Of a DNA stretch of 64,000 nt, positions 1 to 8,624 are shown piece by piece. The DNA is taken from the NCBI RefSeq assembly GCF_004364335.1, contig NZ_SOCR01000008.1:62001-126000 (forward strand), read 5' to 3'. Each line of letters opens with the position of its first letter. Position 1 is the first letter of the stretch. Below the pieces are notes generated by a model. It was not told the origin of the DNA and did not search any database. It was given only the letters and a program-made list of their open reading frames with translations. The position numbers and the translations under genes were made by a program. This DNA is from Pseudomonas graminis (GTDB taxonomy: Bacteria > Pseudomonadota > Gammaproteobacteria > Pseudomonadales > Pseudomonadaceae).

Positions 1-7
1 GAAACCG

Positions 8-38
8 AAAAAAGGCAGACGGAAATCCGGCTGCCTCT
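8..38 (-). terminator. Terminator after the pspA-like gene
   Basis: Read on the minus strand, a GC-rich stem (GGCAG and CGG paired with CCG and CTGCC, one internal mismatch, AAAT loop on the plus strand) is followed by a run of T. It starts 13 bases after the stop codon of the PspA-like gene, so it fits an intrinsic terminator for the yjfI-pspA pair. Confidence 0.6.
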
Positions 39-50
39 GTTTAACGGTGC

Positions 51-758
51 TTATTGCCCAGCGTTACCGCTCTGGTTTTGCGCTTTCAATCGGGCCAGCA
101 CATCGGCCGCGCCGCCTGATTTTGCGCCGATCCCGGCGTCTTGGAGACGACGCTCCAGATCGCCGCCATTGGCAACCTCGGTCAGCTCATCGGCCGCTTC
201 AAGCCTGGCGTCCTGCTCATCCTGACGCTGCTTGATACGTGCCAGCGAACCCACTGCGGTTTCGAGTCGGCCATTGGCACCGCCCGTTGCAGCTGCGGCG
301 TTGATCTGCGCCTTTTGCACGCTGTCGCGGGCCTTGGCCATATCGGTCTGCTGACGCAGGCCTTTGATCTGGCTCTCAGCCTTGATGACCTGTGCGGTCA
401 ATTTGGCCACGTGAACACCAAACTGATCTGCAGCAAGTTTCTCTTGATCGCGCAGGGCCGTCAGCTCGGCTACTTTCTCGGCACACTCGAGGGCAAGGGC
501 TTCTTCGCCTTTGTTCATCGCGGCGAGCGCTTTCTGCTCCCAGTTGGCGATGTTCTTGTCGTGCTCTTCGACGCGCTGGAGCGAGAGCTTGTGCTTGGCT
601 TTGATTTGAATCAGCTGGTTGCGCGCCGCCAGCATGGAAGCATCGGCGTCACGGATTTCCTGATCGAGGATTCGCAGTGCCTGAGCATCGACGATGGCTT
701 CACCCACCTCGGAAGCCCCACCACGCAGCGCTGTGACCATTTTTTTCCAAAGGCTCAT
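51..758 (-). CDS. PspA/IM30 family protein (YjfJ-like)
   Basis: This 235-residue protein is almost entirely alpha-helical with long heptad-like stretches, as in PspA/IM30 (ESCRT-III-like) proteins that coat and stabilise stressed inner membranes. It starts MSLWKKMVTALRGG, an amphipathic N-terminal helix typical of the family, and continues through LRILDQEIRDA into the coiled-coil body. It is 15 bases downstream of the DUF2170/YjfI gene on the same strand, an arrangement also known from the Escherichia coli yjf region. No pspBC or pspF is nearby, so this is a PspA paralogue rather than the classical psp operon. Family assignment is secure; the exact membrane role is inferred. Confidence 0.88.
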   Translation of the reverse strand: MSLWKKMVTALRGGASEVGEAIVDAQALRILDQEIRDADASMLAARNQLIQIKAKHKLSLQRVEEHDKNIANWEQKALAAMNKGEEALALECAEKVAELTALRDQEKLAADQFGVHVAKLTAQVIKAESQIKGLRQQTDMAKARDSVQKAQINAAAATGGANGRLETAVGSLARIKQRQDEQDARLEAADELTEVANGGDLERRLQDAGIGAKSGGAADVLARLKAQNQSGNAGQ

Positions 759-773
759 TGATGTGTCTCCCGA

Positions 774-1394
774 TTACTGTGAATCAATGTTTAGAAGATC
801 TTCGTAGGCATCAGCCGCACGAATCACGTTGTCTGCCAGCGTGAGCACTTCGTGGACGATGACCGTCAGCGAAGAGGCAGCGCTCAGGGCGCCGAACATG
901 CTGTAGACGGTTTCGCCGTTTGGCATGGTCTCGATGCCGATCGACGACAGCGGGAAGAGGTCCCGACTGCGCAGCACCGTCTCGTTGAAAGACTTTGGGT
1001 CTTTGACCTGAGAGGCGTAGACCAGGACGGAATCAACCAGGATCTGGTCGCCCGCGATGGCAATGATGATGGGCAAGCCGCCGAACTGGTTCATCACCAG
1101 GCTCAGACTTGGCTCGGCGCCTTGAATGAGGGTCAGCTTGATGTCGTTGTTCTTCACCACATCCAGTTCGGCGAACGCCGAGTGAAGTGTGTCGATCGTC
1201 CAATTGGTATTCTCAGTCATGAATCCCTCCAGTTTGATCCGGTTACCCAAGTAGGGCTGGCGTAGCACTTTTTCGATGTCTCTCAACACTTCCGCGTTTT
1301 CTGGAAGTACGTACAGCTCTCGTTTCACGTACCCGGCAGCCGTCAGCCGAGCGCGCATCTCGCGCATGTAATCGGTTGAAGTTTTCCGAGCCAT
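774..1394 (-). CDS. yjfI: YjfI family protein (DUF2170)
   Basis: This 206-residue soluble protein has no signal peptide or membrane segment. It begins with a basic, helical N-terminal segment (MARKTSTDYMREMRARL) and continues into an alpha/beta domain (LVMNQFGGLPIIIAIAGDQI) that I recognise as DUF2170, the YjfI family. The biochemical role is unknown. It is the first gene of a two-gene unit with the downstream PspA-like gene, and that pairing is conserved, which suggests a joint function in envelope homeostasis. The intergenic region upstream carries two identical palindromes that may control the unit. Confidence 0.8.
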   Translation of the reverse strand: MARKTSTDYMREMRARLTAAGYVKRELYVLPENAEVLRDIEKVLRQPYLGNRIKLEGFMTENTNWTIDTLHSAFAELDVVKNNDIKLTLIQGAEPSLSLVMNQFGGLPIIIAIAGDQILVDSVLVYASQVKDPKSFNETVLRSRDLFPLSSIGIETMPNGETVYSMFGALSAASSLTVIVHEVLTLADNVIRAADAYEDLLNIDSQ

Positions 1395-1411
1395 TGAAGT
1401 TTTTCCCGAAC

Positions 1412-1474
1412 ATCACATGTGATAGCGATGCACCCTACGCGCATGTAAGCCGATGCGCAACGTCTCACATGTGA
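1412..1474. promoter_or_regulatory. Twin TCACATGTGA palindromes (possible operators)
   Basis: The 10-bp palindrome TCACATGTGA occurs at 1413-1422 (extended to ATCACATGTGAT at 1412-1423) and again at 1465-1474. The centres are 52 bp apart, about five helical turns. Both lie between the divergent yjfI-pspA unit (starts 1394) and the FUSC gene (starts about 1548). The geometry suits a dimeric regulator binding two in-phase sites and controlling one or both units. The regulator is unknown; the order of half-sites is opposite to the CRP/Vfr consensus. Confidence 0.5.
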
Positions 1475-1547
1475 TGATTTTGTGAATAGAACCACGACGG
1501 TGGTGACGCGCCGCATTTGCCGGGCTTCGGATATATTCGTCTTCCCC

Positions 1548-2609
1548 ATGGTCAGTAACCCCATGAACTCAGCCTCTCTCCCCTCCTGGCTTCGCCGCGC
1601 CCTGCGTCCTCTTCTGGACCCATACCGCCGCTATCGCCATGCCCGCTACATCCATGCCGGCCGCATCGTGGTCGGGTTGCTGGTGTCGATTCTCCTGACG
1701 ACAGGGATTAATTTGCCTCACGGTGAGTGGGCGTCGGTGACGATGCTGATCGTGATTGGAGGGTTGCAGCACCACGGCAATATCGGCAAAAAGTCGGTGG
1801 AGCGGGCGTACGGGACACTGATAGGCGCGGCGCTGGGCCTGGCGATCGTGGCGCAGGAAAGCTATCTGGGCATGCCGCTGCTGACGTACGTAATCATGTC
1901 GCTGATCTGCGGCTTCTTTGCGTATCACGCCATCGGCAAAGGGGGTTACACCGCGCTATTGTCGGCGATCACGCTGTTTATCGTGGCGGGTCATGGTGAC
2001 AACCCGATCACGGACGGGTTGTGGCGGACGGTCGACATCCTGATCGGTATCGCCCTCGCTTTGGCGTTTTCGTTCGCGCTGCCGCTGTACGCCGTGTATT
2101 CGTGGCGGTACAACCTGGCGAGTGGCTTGCGTGACTGTGCCCTGGCTTACGACCGTATCGCCAGCGGGCAATCCATGACTGCGGATGAGCACGTGAAGCT
2201 GACCGCGCGAATGGGCGCAACGCTGCTGCAGCTGCGCTCACTGATGCCGTCGGTGTCCAAGGAAGTGAAGATTTCGATCGTTGAGCTGGACGCCATCCAG
2301 AGCCACTACCGCATGTGCCTGAGCATCCTTGAGATTCTTTCGAACCTGCGCCCGGCGGACACTGGCAGTACAGGGGTGACGGCGGAGCAACGCCGCATTC
2401 GACGCATGTTGATCGGCATGGCCCGCGCACTGCAGACCGGCGCGACTGAGCGTTTGCAGCGGCCGACGGAGAGCTTGACCGTCGGGCCTGACGTTCCGAC
2501 CGCCTCGACCGAGGTGCTCGGTTATCAGCTGATGACCCGCCAGTTCACGCAGAATCTCGAAAGCCTGCAACAGCGTCTGGCGAAAACAGCGCCGGCGTGG
2601 AAGATCTGA
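1548..2609 (+). CDS. FUSC family inner-membrane protein
   Basis: The protein (353 residues from the ATG at 1548; an ATG at 1563 is equally possible, and neither has a strong ribosome site) has a cluster of hydrophobic helices in its first half (GRIVVGLLVSILLTTG, MLIVIGGLQ, PLLTYVIMSLICGFF, LLSAITLFIVAGH, LIGIALALAFSFALPLYAV). A soluble helical C-terminal domain follows. The GEWASVTMLIVIGG and ERAYGTLIGAALGL segments are characteristic of the FUSC (fusaric acid resistance, aromatic acid exporter-like) fold. It lacks the second membrane half of full-length AaeB/YccS proteins. Substrate unknown. It is divergent from the yjfI-pspA unit and converges on ppk2. Confidence 0.8.
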   Translation: MVSNPMNSASLPSWLRRALRPLLDPYRRYRHARYIHAGRIVVGLLVSILLTTGINLPHGEWASVTMLIVIGGLQHHGNIGKKSVERAYGTLIGAALGLAIVAQESYLGMPLLTYVIMSLICGFFAYHAIGKGGYTALLSAITLFIVAGHGDNPITDGLWRTVDILIGIALALAFSFALPLYAVYSWRYNLASGLRDCALAYDRIASGQSMTADEHVKLTARMGATLLQLRSLMPSVSKEVKISIVELDAIQSHYRMCLSILEILSNLRPADTGSTGVTAEQRRIRRMLIGMARALQTGATERLQRPTESLTVGPDVPTASTEVLGYQLMTRQFTQNLESLQQRLAKTAPAWKI

Positions 2610-2644
2610 ACCACGCCAGCGTGTGATCAATAAACGGGCGGGGG

Positions 2645-3556
2645 TCAATACACCGACGGAACAACCATTTCACGCGGTACCGGCGCGCGCAGGTAATTGG
2701 CGTTGTACTCGCGCTCCGGCAGCACCACTTGCGGCGTCTCGGTATCGCCACGCGGGATCTGCTCCAGCAGGTGATGAATGCAGTTCAGGCGCGCCCGCTT
2801 CTTGTCGTCGGCCTCGACGATCCACCACGGCGCGACGTCGGTGTGGGAACGGGTAAGCATTTCCTCTTTCGCGTTGGTGTAATCCTCCCAGCGACGACGT
2901 GACTCCAGGTCCATCGGCGAAAGCTTCCACTGTTTCAGCGGGTCATGAATGCGCATCAGAAAGCGCCGGTATTGCTCATCATCGGTGATGGAGAACCAGT
3001 ACTTGATCAGGATGATGCCCGAGCGCACCAGCATTTTTTCGAACTCGGGGACGGTGCGAAAGAACTCTTCGTACTCCTCGTCATTGCAGAAGCCCATGAC
3101 CCGCTCGACCCCGGCCCGGTTGTACCAACTGCGGTCGAACAGCACCATTTCGCCGGCTGCAGGCAGGTGCGCGACGTAGCGCTGGAAGTACCACTGCGTG
3201 CGCTCGCGTTCACTCGGCGCGGTCAGTGCAGCTACCCGGCAAACCCGCGGGTTGAGACGCTGAGTGATGCGCTTGATCGCACCGCCCTTGCCTGCCGCGT
3301 CCCGGCCTTCGAACAGCACGACCACCTTGAGCTTCTGGCTCACCACCCAGTCCTGCAGTTTCACCAGTTCGCCTTGCAGGCGCAGCAGCTCACGGAAATA
3401 CAGGCGGCGATCAATCCCCTTGGGCACCTCCTCACCCAAGTCAGCCAACAAGCCATCCAGGCGCGCGTCGTCGTACTCCATTTCCAGTTCTTCGTCGAAG
3501 CTGTCGAGGATGTCGGCCTGGATGTAGCGGGCGGTTTCGGAGAAATCCAGAGTCAT
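2645..3556 (-). CDS. ppk2: Polyphosphate kinase 2
   Basis: PPK2 enzymes transfer phosphate between inorganic polyphosphate and nucleoside diphosphates. The 303-residue length is normal for single-domain PPK2. The Walker A motif EGRDAAGKGG is at about residues 83-92 and the Walker B/lid region LFDRSWYNR at about 139-147, both diagnostic. The acidic N-terminal 45 residues are the usual variable extension. The class (GDP- or ADP-preferring) cannot be decided from sequence by eye. It is monocistronic by context, converging with the FUSC gene and separated by 197 bp from the DeoR gene. The 35-bp gap to the FUSC gene holds no convincing terminator. Confidence 0.93.
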   Translation of the reverse strand: MTLDFSETARYIQADILDSFDEELEMEYDDARLDGLLADLGEEVPKGIDRRLYFRELLRLQGELVKLQDWVVSQKLKVVVLFEGRDAAGKGGAIKRITQRLNPRVCRVAALTAPSERERTQWYFQRYVAHLPAAGEMVLFDRSWYNRAGVERVMGFCNDEEYEEFFRTVPEFEKMLVRSGIILIKYWFSITDDEQYRRFLMRIHDPLKQWKLSPMDLESRRRWEDYTNAKEEMLTRSHTDVAPWWIVEADDKKRARLNCIHHLLEQIPRGDTETPQVVLPEREYNANYLRAPVPREMVVPSVY

Positions 3557-3753
3557 GACGAGGCTCCCGGCGTGGATTCAGAGGGGGTGGGGAGAGAATT
3601 TAGGCACGCCGGCGGTGACAGAAGAATGACAAAAGCCTTACAGCGCGGAAAAGTCCTGCTGCTGCATCGTCCTCATCGATGGCTGATTTTGAATGGCAGG
3701 CAGGGACAAAGCGGCGTGGGTAACATCAGCCGGGCAGGACGTTCGGGCAGGGA

Positions 3754-4524
3754 TCAGACGCTGACCGTTTCGACGGTGATTTGCCGGTGAGCCTGGAATG
3801 GCGCTACCAGCGCTTCATCGGCTTGCGCGGCAGTAATCAACGTCCACTCGCGCTCGATCGGCGTCCAGTGCTGTTGTCGTGCGCGGCCAAGCTTGTCGGC
3901 ATCTGCAAGGACAAACACCTGCGCCGCGCGCTTGATGATGCACTCCTTCAGATAAGCCTGTTGGTCGCTGGCCTCGCACAGGCCGAATTCGGCGACCACA
4001 CCGTCAGCGCCCAGAAACGCCTTGTCGACGCTCAAACGACTGAGCGTCAATTCCGCCAGCGGGCCCAGCGTGCTCATGCTCGAACCCCTGAGATCGCCAC
4101 CGATCAGCGTCAGGCGGATTCCCGGCGCGTTCGCCAGCGTCATGACGGCCATCAAATTGTTGGTCACAACATGCACGTTCTGTCGAGACGAAAGATGGAG
4201 CGCCAGCGCAGCACACGTCGTTCCGCCATCAAGGAGTACCGTGTCGCCGTCCTCAATGTGTAACGCGGCCGCCTGCGCAATAGCGTTTTTCTGGTCGCGC
4301 TGAGTCGCTTTGCGCTCCTCAAGAGAGGCCTCGGGTTCATGCACCCCGATCAGCGCAGTGGCTCCGCCATGGGTCCGCACCAAATGTCGCTGCTTGGCCA
4401 GCATGGTCAGATCGCGACGGACAGTCGCTTCCGACACACCGAGGGCGGCGCTCAATTGCTCGACATTGGTGTCACGGGCGCGAACCAGTTCGAGAATGGC
4501 GCGGTGACGGTCGTTGGCTTTCAT
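3754..4524 (-). CDS. DeoR family transcriptional regulator
   Basis: This 256-residue regulator has an N-terminal winged HTH (about residues 7-58, including LGVSEATVRRDLTML and the family signature RTHGGA). A C-terminal sugar-phosphate-sensing DeoRC domain follows (DTVLLDGGTTC, VVTNNLMAV, KAFLGADGV). It lies 54 bp downstream of pdxA2 on the same strand, so it is the last gene of the acid-sugar operon and its probable local repressor. DeoR proteins usually respond to a phosphorylated sugar intermediate, here plausibly a threonate or erythronate phosphate. Confidence 0.92.
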   Translation of the reverse strand: MKANDRHRAILELVRARDTNVEQLSAALGVSEATVRRDLTMLAKQRHLVRTHGGATALIGVHEPEASLEERKATQRDQKNAIAQAAALHIEDGDTVLLDGGTTCAALALHLSSRQNVHVVTNNLMAVMTLANAPGIRLTLIGGDLRGSSMSTLGPLAELTLSRLSVDKAFLGADGVVAEFGLCEASDQQAYLKECIIKRAAQVFVLADADKLGRARQQHWTPIEREWTLITAAQADEALVAPFQAHRQITVETVSV

Positions 4525-4578
4525 GGGCGGCCTCGTTGCATAAAGGCCGCTGATCTTACACGACCCGACCGGGTCGCC

Positions 4579-5580
4579 TCACCCTCGCCGGGTGGCCAGC
4601 TCCGCGCCCTGGCGCAGCGCCTCGAGCATGCTGCGCTCATCCGCGATGCCCTTGCCGGCAATATCGAACGCCGTGCCGTGGTCGACCGAGGTGCGGATGA
4701 CTTCAAGGCCGACGGTGACGTTAACGCCTGCTTCAAGGCCAAGCACTTTGACCGGGCCATGGCCTTGATCGTGGTACATCGCAACCACCAGATCAAAATC
4801 GCCGCGCCCCGCCCGGAAAAACAGTGTGTCCGCAGGCAGAGGACCGGTAACGTCCAAGCCTTTGTCCTGCAGCACCTTGACGGCGGGAATGATCTTTTCC
4901 TCTTCTTCGCCATAACCGAACAGGCCATTTTCCCCTGCATGGGGGTTGATGCCGCAGACCCCTATGCGGGGCCGTTCGATACCCGCCTTGACCAGAGTCG
5001 CGTTGCCCCGCTCAATCGTTCGCTGTACCAGGCCCGGTTCGATTTTGCGAATGGCATCGATGATGCCCATGTGCGTCGTGACATGGATAACGCGCAGCTG
5101 CGGCGCCACCAGCATCATTGACACTTCGTCGACATGGGTGAGGTGCGCCAGCATTTCGGTATGGCCCGGGTATTTGTGACCACCTGCGTGCAGCGCCTCT
5201 TTGTTGAGCGGCGCCGTGCAAATGGCGTCGATCTGCCGGGCTTCGGCCAGCTCGACCGCACGTGCAATGAAACGGTAGGCGCCGTCACCGGCAATGGGCG
5301 ACAGCTGACCGAACGGCAGATCGGCCGGGATCAGGTTCAAATCGATGCAATCAATCGTGCCCGGCTCGTATTGAGCCTCTGAAGCCTCGCTGATGCGGCG
5401 AACCTTCGCGGTGCCATTGACAATGGTGTTGGCCAGCTCCAAACGCCGGGCATCGCCGATGACCAGCGGCCTGCATTGCTGATAAACCACGTCGTGGTTC
5501 AGGCTTTTGACGATGACTTCCGGGCCTACGCCGCTGGCGTCGCCCATGGTGATGCCGATGATCGGCAGATAGTGACTCAT
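4579..5580 (-). CDS. pdxA2: PdxA2-type 4-phospho-acid-sugar dehydrogenase
   Basis: This 333-residue protein is a PdxA-family metal- and NAD-dependent dehydrogenase (GITMGDASGVGPEV near the N-terminus; metal-site histidines in GHTEML, TTHMGII and MYHDQGHGP). True PdxA makes pyridoxal phosphate from 4-hydroxythreonine 4-phosphate. The PdxA2 branch instead oxidises and decarboxylates D-threonate or D-erythronate 4-phosphate to DHAP. Here its ATG overlaps the stop of a DUF1537 kinase gene by four bases, and a KdgT-type permease and DeoR gene flank it, so the catabolic role is strongly favoured over B6 synthesis. Annotation as plain pdxA would mislead. Confidence 0.88.
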   Translation of the reverse strand: MSHYLPIIGITMGDASGVGPEVIVKSLNHDVVYQQCRPLVIGDARRLELANTIVNGTAKVRRISEASEAQYEPGTIDCIDLNLIPADLPFGQLSPIAGDGAYRFIARAVELAEARQIDAICTAPLNKEALHAGGHKYPGHTEMLAHLTHVDEVSMMLVAPQLRVIHVTTHMGIIDAIRKIEPGLVQRTIERGNATLVKAGIERPRIGVCGINPHAGENGLFGYGEEEEKIIPAVKVLQDKGLDVTGPLPADTLFFRAGRGDFDLVVAMYHDQGHGPVKVLGLEAGVNVTVGLEVIRTSVDHGTAFDIAGKGIADERSMLEALRQGAELATRRG

Positions 5581-6869
5581 GATGTTTTACCTAATAGCGC
5601 AGGATTCTTGGCAGTGCCTGCGCCGTACTGCGCAGGCTCGATTGCGTTATTCAAATGCAGCCAGGCCGCGTACAGGGCGTGCTCCGTCCCAAATGCGCCG
5701 GCTTTTGTTACCACGCCGGGACGGCGCCCCGCCAGCGGAGTGATGGGGAGCCCGAACGCAACGCCCGCTTCGACCTCACAAATAAGCTGCAGACTGACGA
5801 TGCCCACGGCGCTGAGCATGGCGCGGGCCGTTTCGCCGCCAGTGGCAATGACGCCACCCACCTGTGCGAAATTCGACCGAACCAGTGCTGCAAGTCCGGT
5901 CGACAGATGCGCACCTTCCGCCGGATCGAACGCTTCATCACGCCCGATACGCAGCAATAAGTCATCGCCCTGGTTTAAGCATTGGCCTATACGTGCCTCC
6001 CAACTGTCCCAATCGACATGTTTCTTGCCTTGGCGCAGCACCGGAGGCGGGACAACAAGGTCCTTTATTCCAGTGCGCTCCTTGAGCATTGCGCACTGGC
6101 GCTCGGAAACCCCGGACAGGCTGCCGACCAGCACCAGTGTGGGTGCATATTTTTCGTGTTGGTCGGGAGCATGCAGGCTTGCGCCTGAGATGAAGCCTGG
6201 CAGCAAGGCGATTTCCCGAGCCAGGCCACCCGAGCCCACCCAGAACATCGCCTCCTCCAACTGCGAGGTCACGACGGACAGTGTTTTCAGGTCCTCAGTG
6301 GTCACCGCATCAACGATCAGCGCCTGCGTGCCACTCTTCGCAACCTCTCCAATGTGTCGGGCGAGCGCAGCCGCATCACCCCGCAACAATGGCAGGGCCA
6401 GCCGCGCTACCTGCAGCCCGGCAGCTTCCAGCATCGAGGAGATGTCCGCAGAGCGGTCTGCGTGCTCAAGCTTCCACGTTTCGGTGGTTTCCAGCGGGTG
6501 GCCGTTGACCAGAACCTGGCCGTCAACGGTGGTACGGCCTGTGGTTGGAAATGCCGGAGCAACAATCGCCAATCCCGCCTCTGCCTGGAGCGCAGCGACC
6601 TCGGCAGCCCAGTTACCCCGCAGCGTCGAGTCGATCTTTTTGTACAGTTTTTGTCCAGGCGCAAGCAGCGACCGGTAAGCCGCCAATGTCCGTTGACCTG
6701 CCTGAGCACCCGTCAGGCGCCGCGTGTCGGTATCAATCGCAACCACACTGGCGTCGCCGGTGTCATGGGCCGCATCGAGCGTGACCACAGTGTCATGCCC
6801 GGCACTGGCGAAAGCGATGGCGCAATCCGCCGCCCCTGAAAGGTCATCGGCGATGATCAGCAACGTCAT
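5577..6869 (-). CDS. dtnK: Four-carbon acid sugar kinase (DUF1537, DtnK/OtnK-like)
   Basis: The 430-residue protein has the DUF1537 N-terminal substrate domain (IADDLSGAADCAIAFASAG at the start, KKIDSTLRGNWAAEV near residue 95) and the C-terminal ATP-binding domain (ATGGETARAML). DUF1537 proteins phosphorylate threonate, erythronate or 2-oxo-tetronate at the 4-position. Pairing with pdxA2 through an overlapping stop/start, and the absence of an aldolase or isomerase, point to D-threonate (or D-erythronate) as substrate. The L-threonate and L-erythronate routes need extra genes not seen here. It also overlaps the permease gene by four bases, so the three genes are translationally coupled. Confidence 0.85.
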   Translation of the reverse strand: MTLLIIADDLSGAADCAIAFASAGHDTVVTLDAAHDTGDASVVAIDTDTRRLTGAQAGQRTLAAYRSLLAPGQKLYKKIDSTLRGNWAAEVAALQAEAGLAIVAPAFPTTGRTTVDGQVLVNGHPLETTETWKLEHADRSADISSMLEAAGLQVARLALPLLRGDAAALARHIGEVAKSGTQALIVDAVTTEDLKTLSVVTSQLEEAMFWVGSGGLAREIALLPGFISGASLHAPDQHEKYAPTLVLVGSLSGVSERQCAMLKERTGIKDLVVPPPVLRQGKKHVDWDSWEARIGQCLNQGDDLLLRIGRDEAFDPAEGAHLSTGLAALVRSNFAQVGGVIATGGETARAMLSAVGIVSLQLICEVEAGVAFGLPITPLAGRRPGVVTKAGAFGTEHALYAAWLHLNNAIEPAQYGAGTAKNPALLGKTS

Positions 6870-7870
6870 CGAACAACCTCCCGCTGCGCTGTTGCTTCTG
6901 TCTGGGACTGGGGATGACGAGTGCAGTAGCGCTTGGCAATGGCCGCCGTGAGAACGGGCGACAAGACAGCCGTCACTACCACACAGGCTGCAACCAGGAG
7001 CGTCGCGGAGTTCGCCGCTTCGGTGTAAATCGGATTCGCGGCGGCCACGAGCGCTGGAACCGCCGCCGCGTTACCGGCTGTGTTGGCAGCCGCCACCCCC
7101 GCTACGCCGGTACCGCCCGATAACCTGTCGGCGAAGTACAGCGGAATACCGGTGATTACGACGACTGCCAGCCCAAGACCGATACCCAACAACCCGGCCT
7201 GCCAGACCTTGTGTAAATCGAGACTGGCGCCCAATGCCAAGGCGAAGAACGGAATCATCACCGGCACAGCCTTGGCCAGAAAGTCACGCATCTCGCGGTC
7301 CAGATTTCCCAACAGCATTCCCAGCAGGAGCGGAAGAATGGCCCCGACCAGCGTGGGCCAAGGGAAGGCTGCCAGGCCCGCAACGCCCAACGTCACCATG
7401 GTCAGAAAGGGACCGGACTCCAGCGACATGACCGAATACGCGCCTACGTCTTCGGAGCGCCCGTATTGGCCCATCAACGCCATGTACAACCCACCGTTGG
7501 TGTCGTTCATCGCGGCAACCACGGCCAACGTCGATAATCCGGCGAAGACGCCAGAGGTGATGGGCTGCTCCCCCAGGAAGTGGCCCATGATCACGCCGAT
7601 GACAATGGCGGTGCCGACCTTGGTGGCGAACAGCACTCCACCCTTTTTCAGCAGATAGGGCGTTGCCTTGATGTCAATGCTCGCGCCCATGCAGACGTAA
7701 AACACCGCCAGTATGGGCAACGAGCCGGTGAACAGCGCATTGGTGAACGACCCGAAAAACTTGGGCATGTCGGGCAAAAACGTCGCTACAAGCGAGCCGA
7801 TGAGCAGTGGCACGATCATCATCCCGCCCGGCACCCGCTCGATAGTACGTTTAATCGGAAATTGGGCCAC
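6866..7870 (-). CDS. 2-keto-3-deoxygluconate permease family transporter
   Basis: The protein has about ten hydrophobic helices and begins AQFPIKRTIERVPGGMM, close to the KdgT N-terminus. I set the start at the GTG at 7870 because AAGGAG lies eight bases upstream; a GTG at 7879 lies on the Shine-Dalgarno sequence itself. KdgT proteins are proton symporters for 2-keto-3-deoxygluconate. Its position as first gene of an operon with a DUF1537 kinase and pdxA2 makes a four-carbon acid sugar such as threonate the likelier cargo. Assignment to the KdgT family is firm; the substrate is inferred from context. Confidence 0.85.
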   Translation of the reverse strand: MAQFPIKRTIERVPGGMMIVPLLIGSLVATFLPDMPKFFGSFTNALFTGSLPILAVFYVCMGASIDIKATPYLLKKGGVLFATKVGTAIVIGVIMGHFLGEQPITSGVFAGLSTLAVVAAMNDTNGGLYMALMGQYGRSEDVGAYSVMSLESGPFLTMVTLGVAGLAAFPWPTLVGAILPLLLGMLLGNLDREMRDFLAKAVPVMIPFFALALGASLDLHKVWQAGLLGIGLGLAVVVITGIPLYFADRLSGGTGVAGVAAANTAGNAAAVPALVAAANPIYTEAANSATLLVAACVVVTAVLSPVLTAAIAKRYCTRHPQSQTEATAQREVVR

Positions 7871-7924
7871 AGGGAGCACTCCTTATTTTTATAGGGTGAG
7901 GCTGCAACAAGCCTGATTGCGCGA

Positions 7925-7934
7925 AATGATCATT
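7925..7934. promoter_or_regulatory. AATGATCATT palindrome upstream of the acid-sugar operon
   Basis: A 10-bp perfect palindrome lies 55 bp upstream of the permease start. The core ATGATCAT recurs at 8009-8016 in the same 270-bp divergent region before lrp. It is a possible site for the operon's DeoR regulator or the divergent Lrp. The support is only repetition and position. Confidence 0.3.
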
Positions 7935-8142
7935 ATTTTGACTGATTCGCTCAATTCAGCTTACCCAAACATCAAATAATGCGCAAACCAATCATTTCAG
8001 CTTTCGATATGATCATCCGGCGGGATTTCCAGTCAGCTACTGGCAACGCCGTATTCAATGAAGTCGCGCCGGGTGTTTTGAATATCGCCCGCCTGTCAGC
8101 AGAATCTCCTAACATGCCCCGCTTGCCGAAGGAGATCCGCCC

Positions 8143-8604
8143 TTGCCTGACACTCATCCCCCAGCGCTCGACGACATCGACCGCAAACTGATCGCCGCGC
8201 TGCAAATCAATGCCCGGGAACCGGTTGCCAATCTGGCTCGACAATTGGGTATCGCCCGCACAACTGTGACCTCGCGGCTGGCGCGCCTGGAAAAAGCCAA
8301 AGTCATTACCGGCTATGGCGTGCGACTGGGTCAGCGGTTGGTGGATGGCGGGCTGCAGGCTTATGTCGGGATCACCGTGCAGCCTCGCTCGGGCAAGGAA
8401 GTGTTGCGGCGGCTGAGTGCGCTGGCGCAGGTGCAACAACTGTGCGCCGTGAGTGGCGAGTTCGATTACGTCGCCTGGCTGCGCACCGATTCGCCGGAGC
8501 AGTTGGATCAGATGCTCGATCTGATCGGCAGTGTCGACGGCGTCGAGAAGACCACCACGTCGATCATCCTGAGCAGCAAGATTGATCGCGGCCAGCCGTC
8601 CTGA
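8143..8604 (+). CDS. Lrp/AsnC family regulator of the lysine genes
   Basis: This 153-residue protein has an N-terminal HTH (DRKLIAALQINARE, LGIARTTVTSRLARLEKA, about residues 12-55) and a C-terminal RAM/AsnC ligand domain (about 65-150, containing CAVSGEFDYVAWLR). The start is TTG at 8143, chosen because AAGGAG sits at 8129-8134. It lies directly upstream of davBA, the position occupied by an Lrp regulator in other pseudomonads, so it probably activates lysine catabolism in response to lysine or a product. The ligand is not provable from sequence. An 18-bp palindrome downstream of its stop is a candidate binding site. Confidence 0.9.
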   Translation: MPDTHPPALDDIDRKLIAALQINAREPVANLARQLGIARTTVTSRLARLEKAKVITGYGVRLGQRLVDGGLQAYVGITVQPRSGKEVLRRLSALAQVQQLCAVSGEFDYVAWLRTDSPEQLDQMLDLIGSVDGVEKTTTSIILSSKIDRGQPS

Positions 8605-8624
8605 TCAGCCTCATTCTGACAATA

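Noticed and set aside
4579..5580. Annotation as the vitamin B6 enzyme PdxA
   Set aside because: Overlap with a DUF1537 kinase gene and linkage to a sugar-acid permease and DeoR regulator indicate the catabolic PdxA2 branch.
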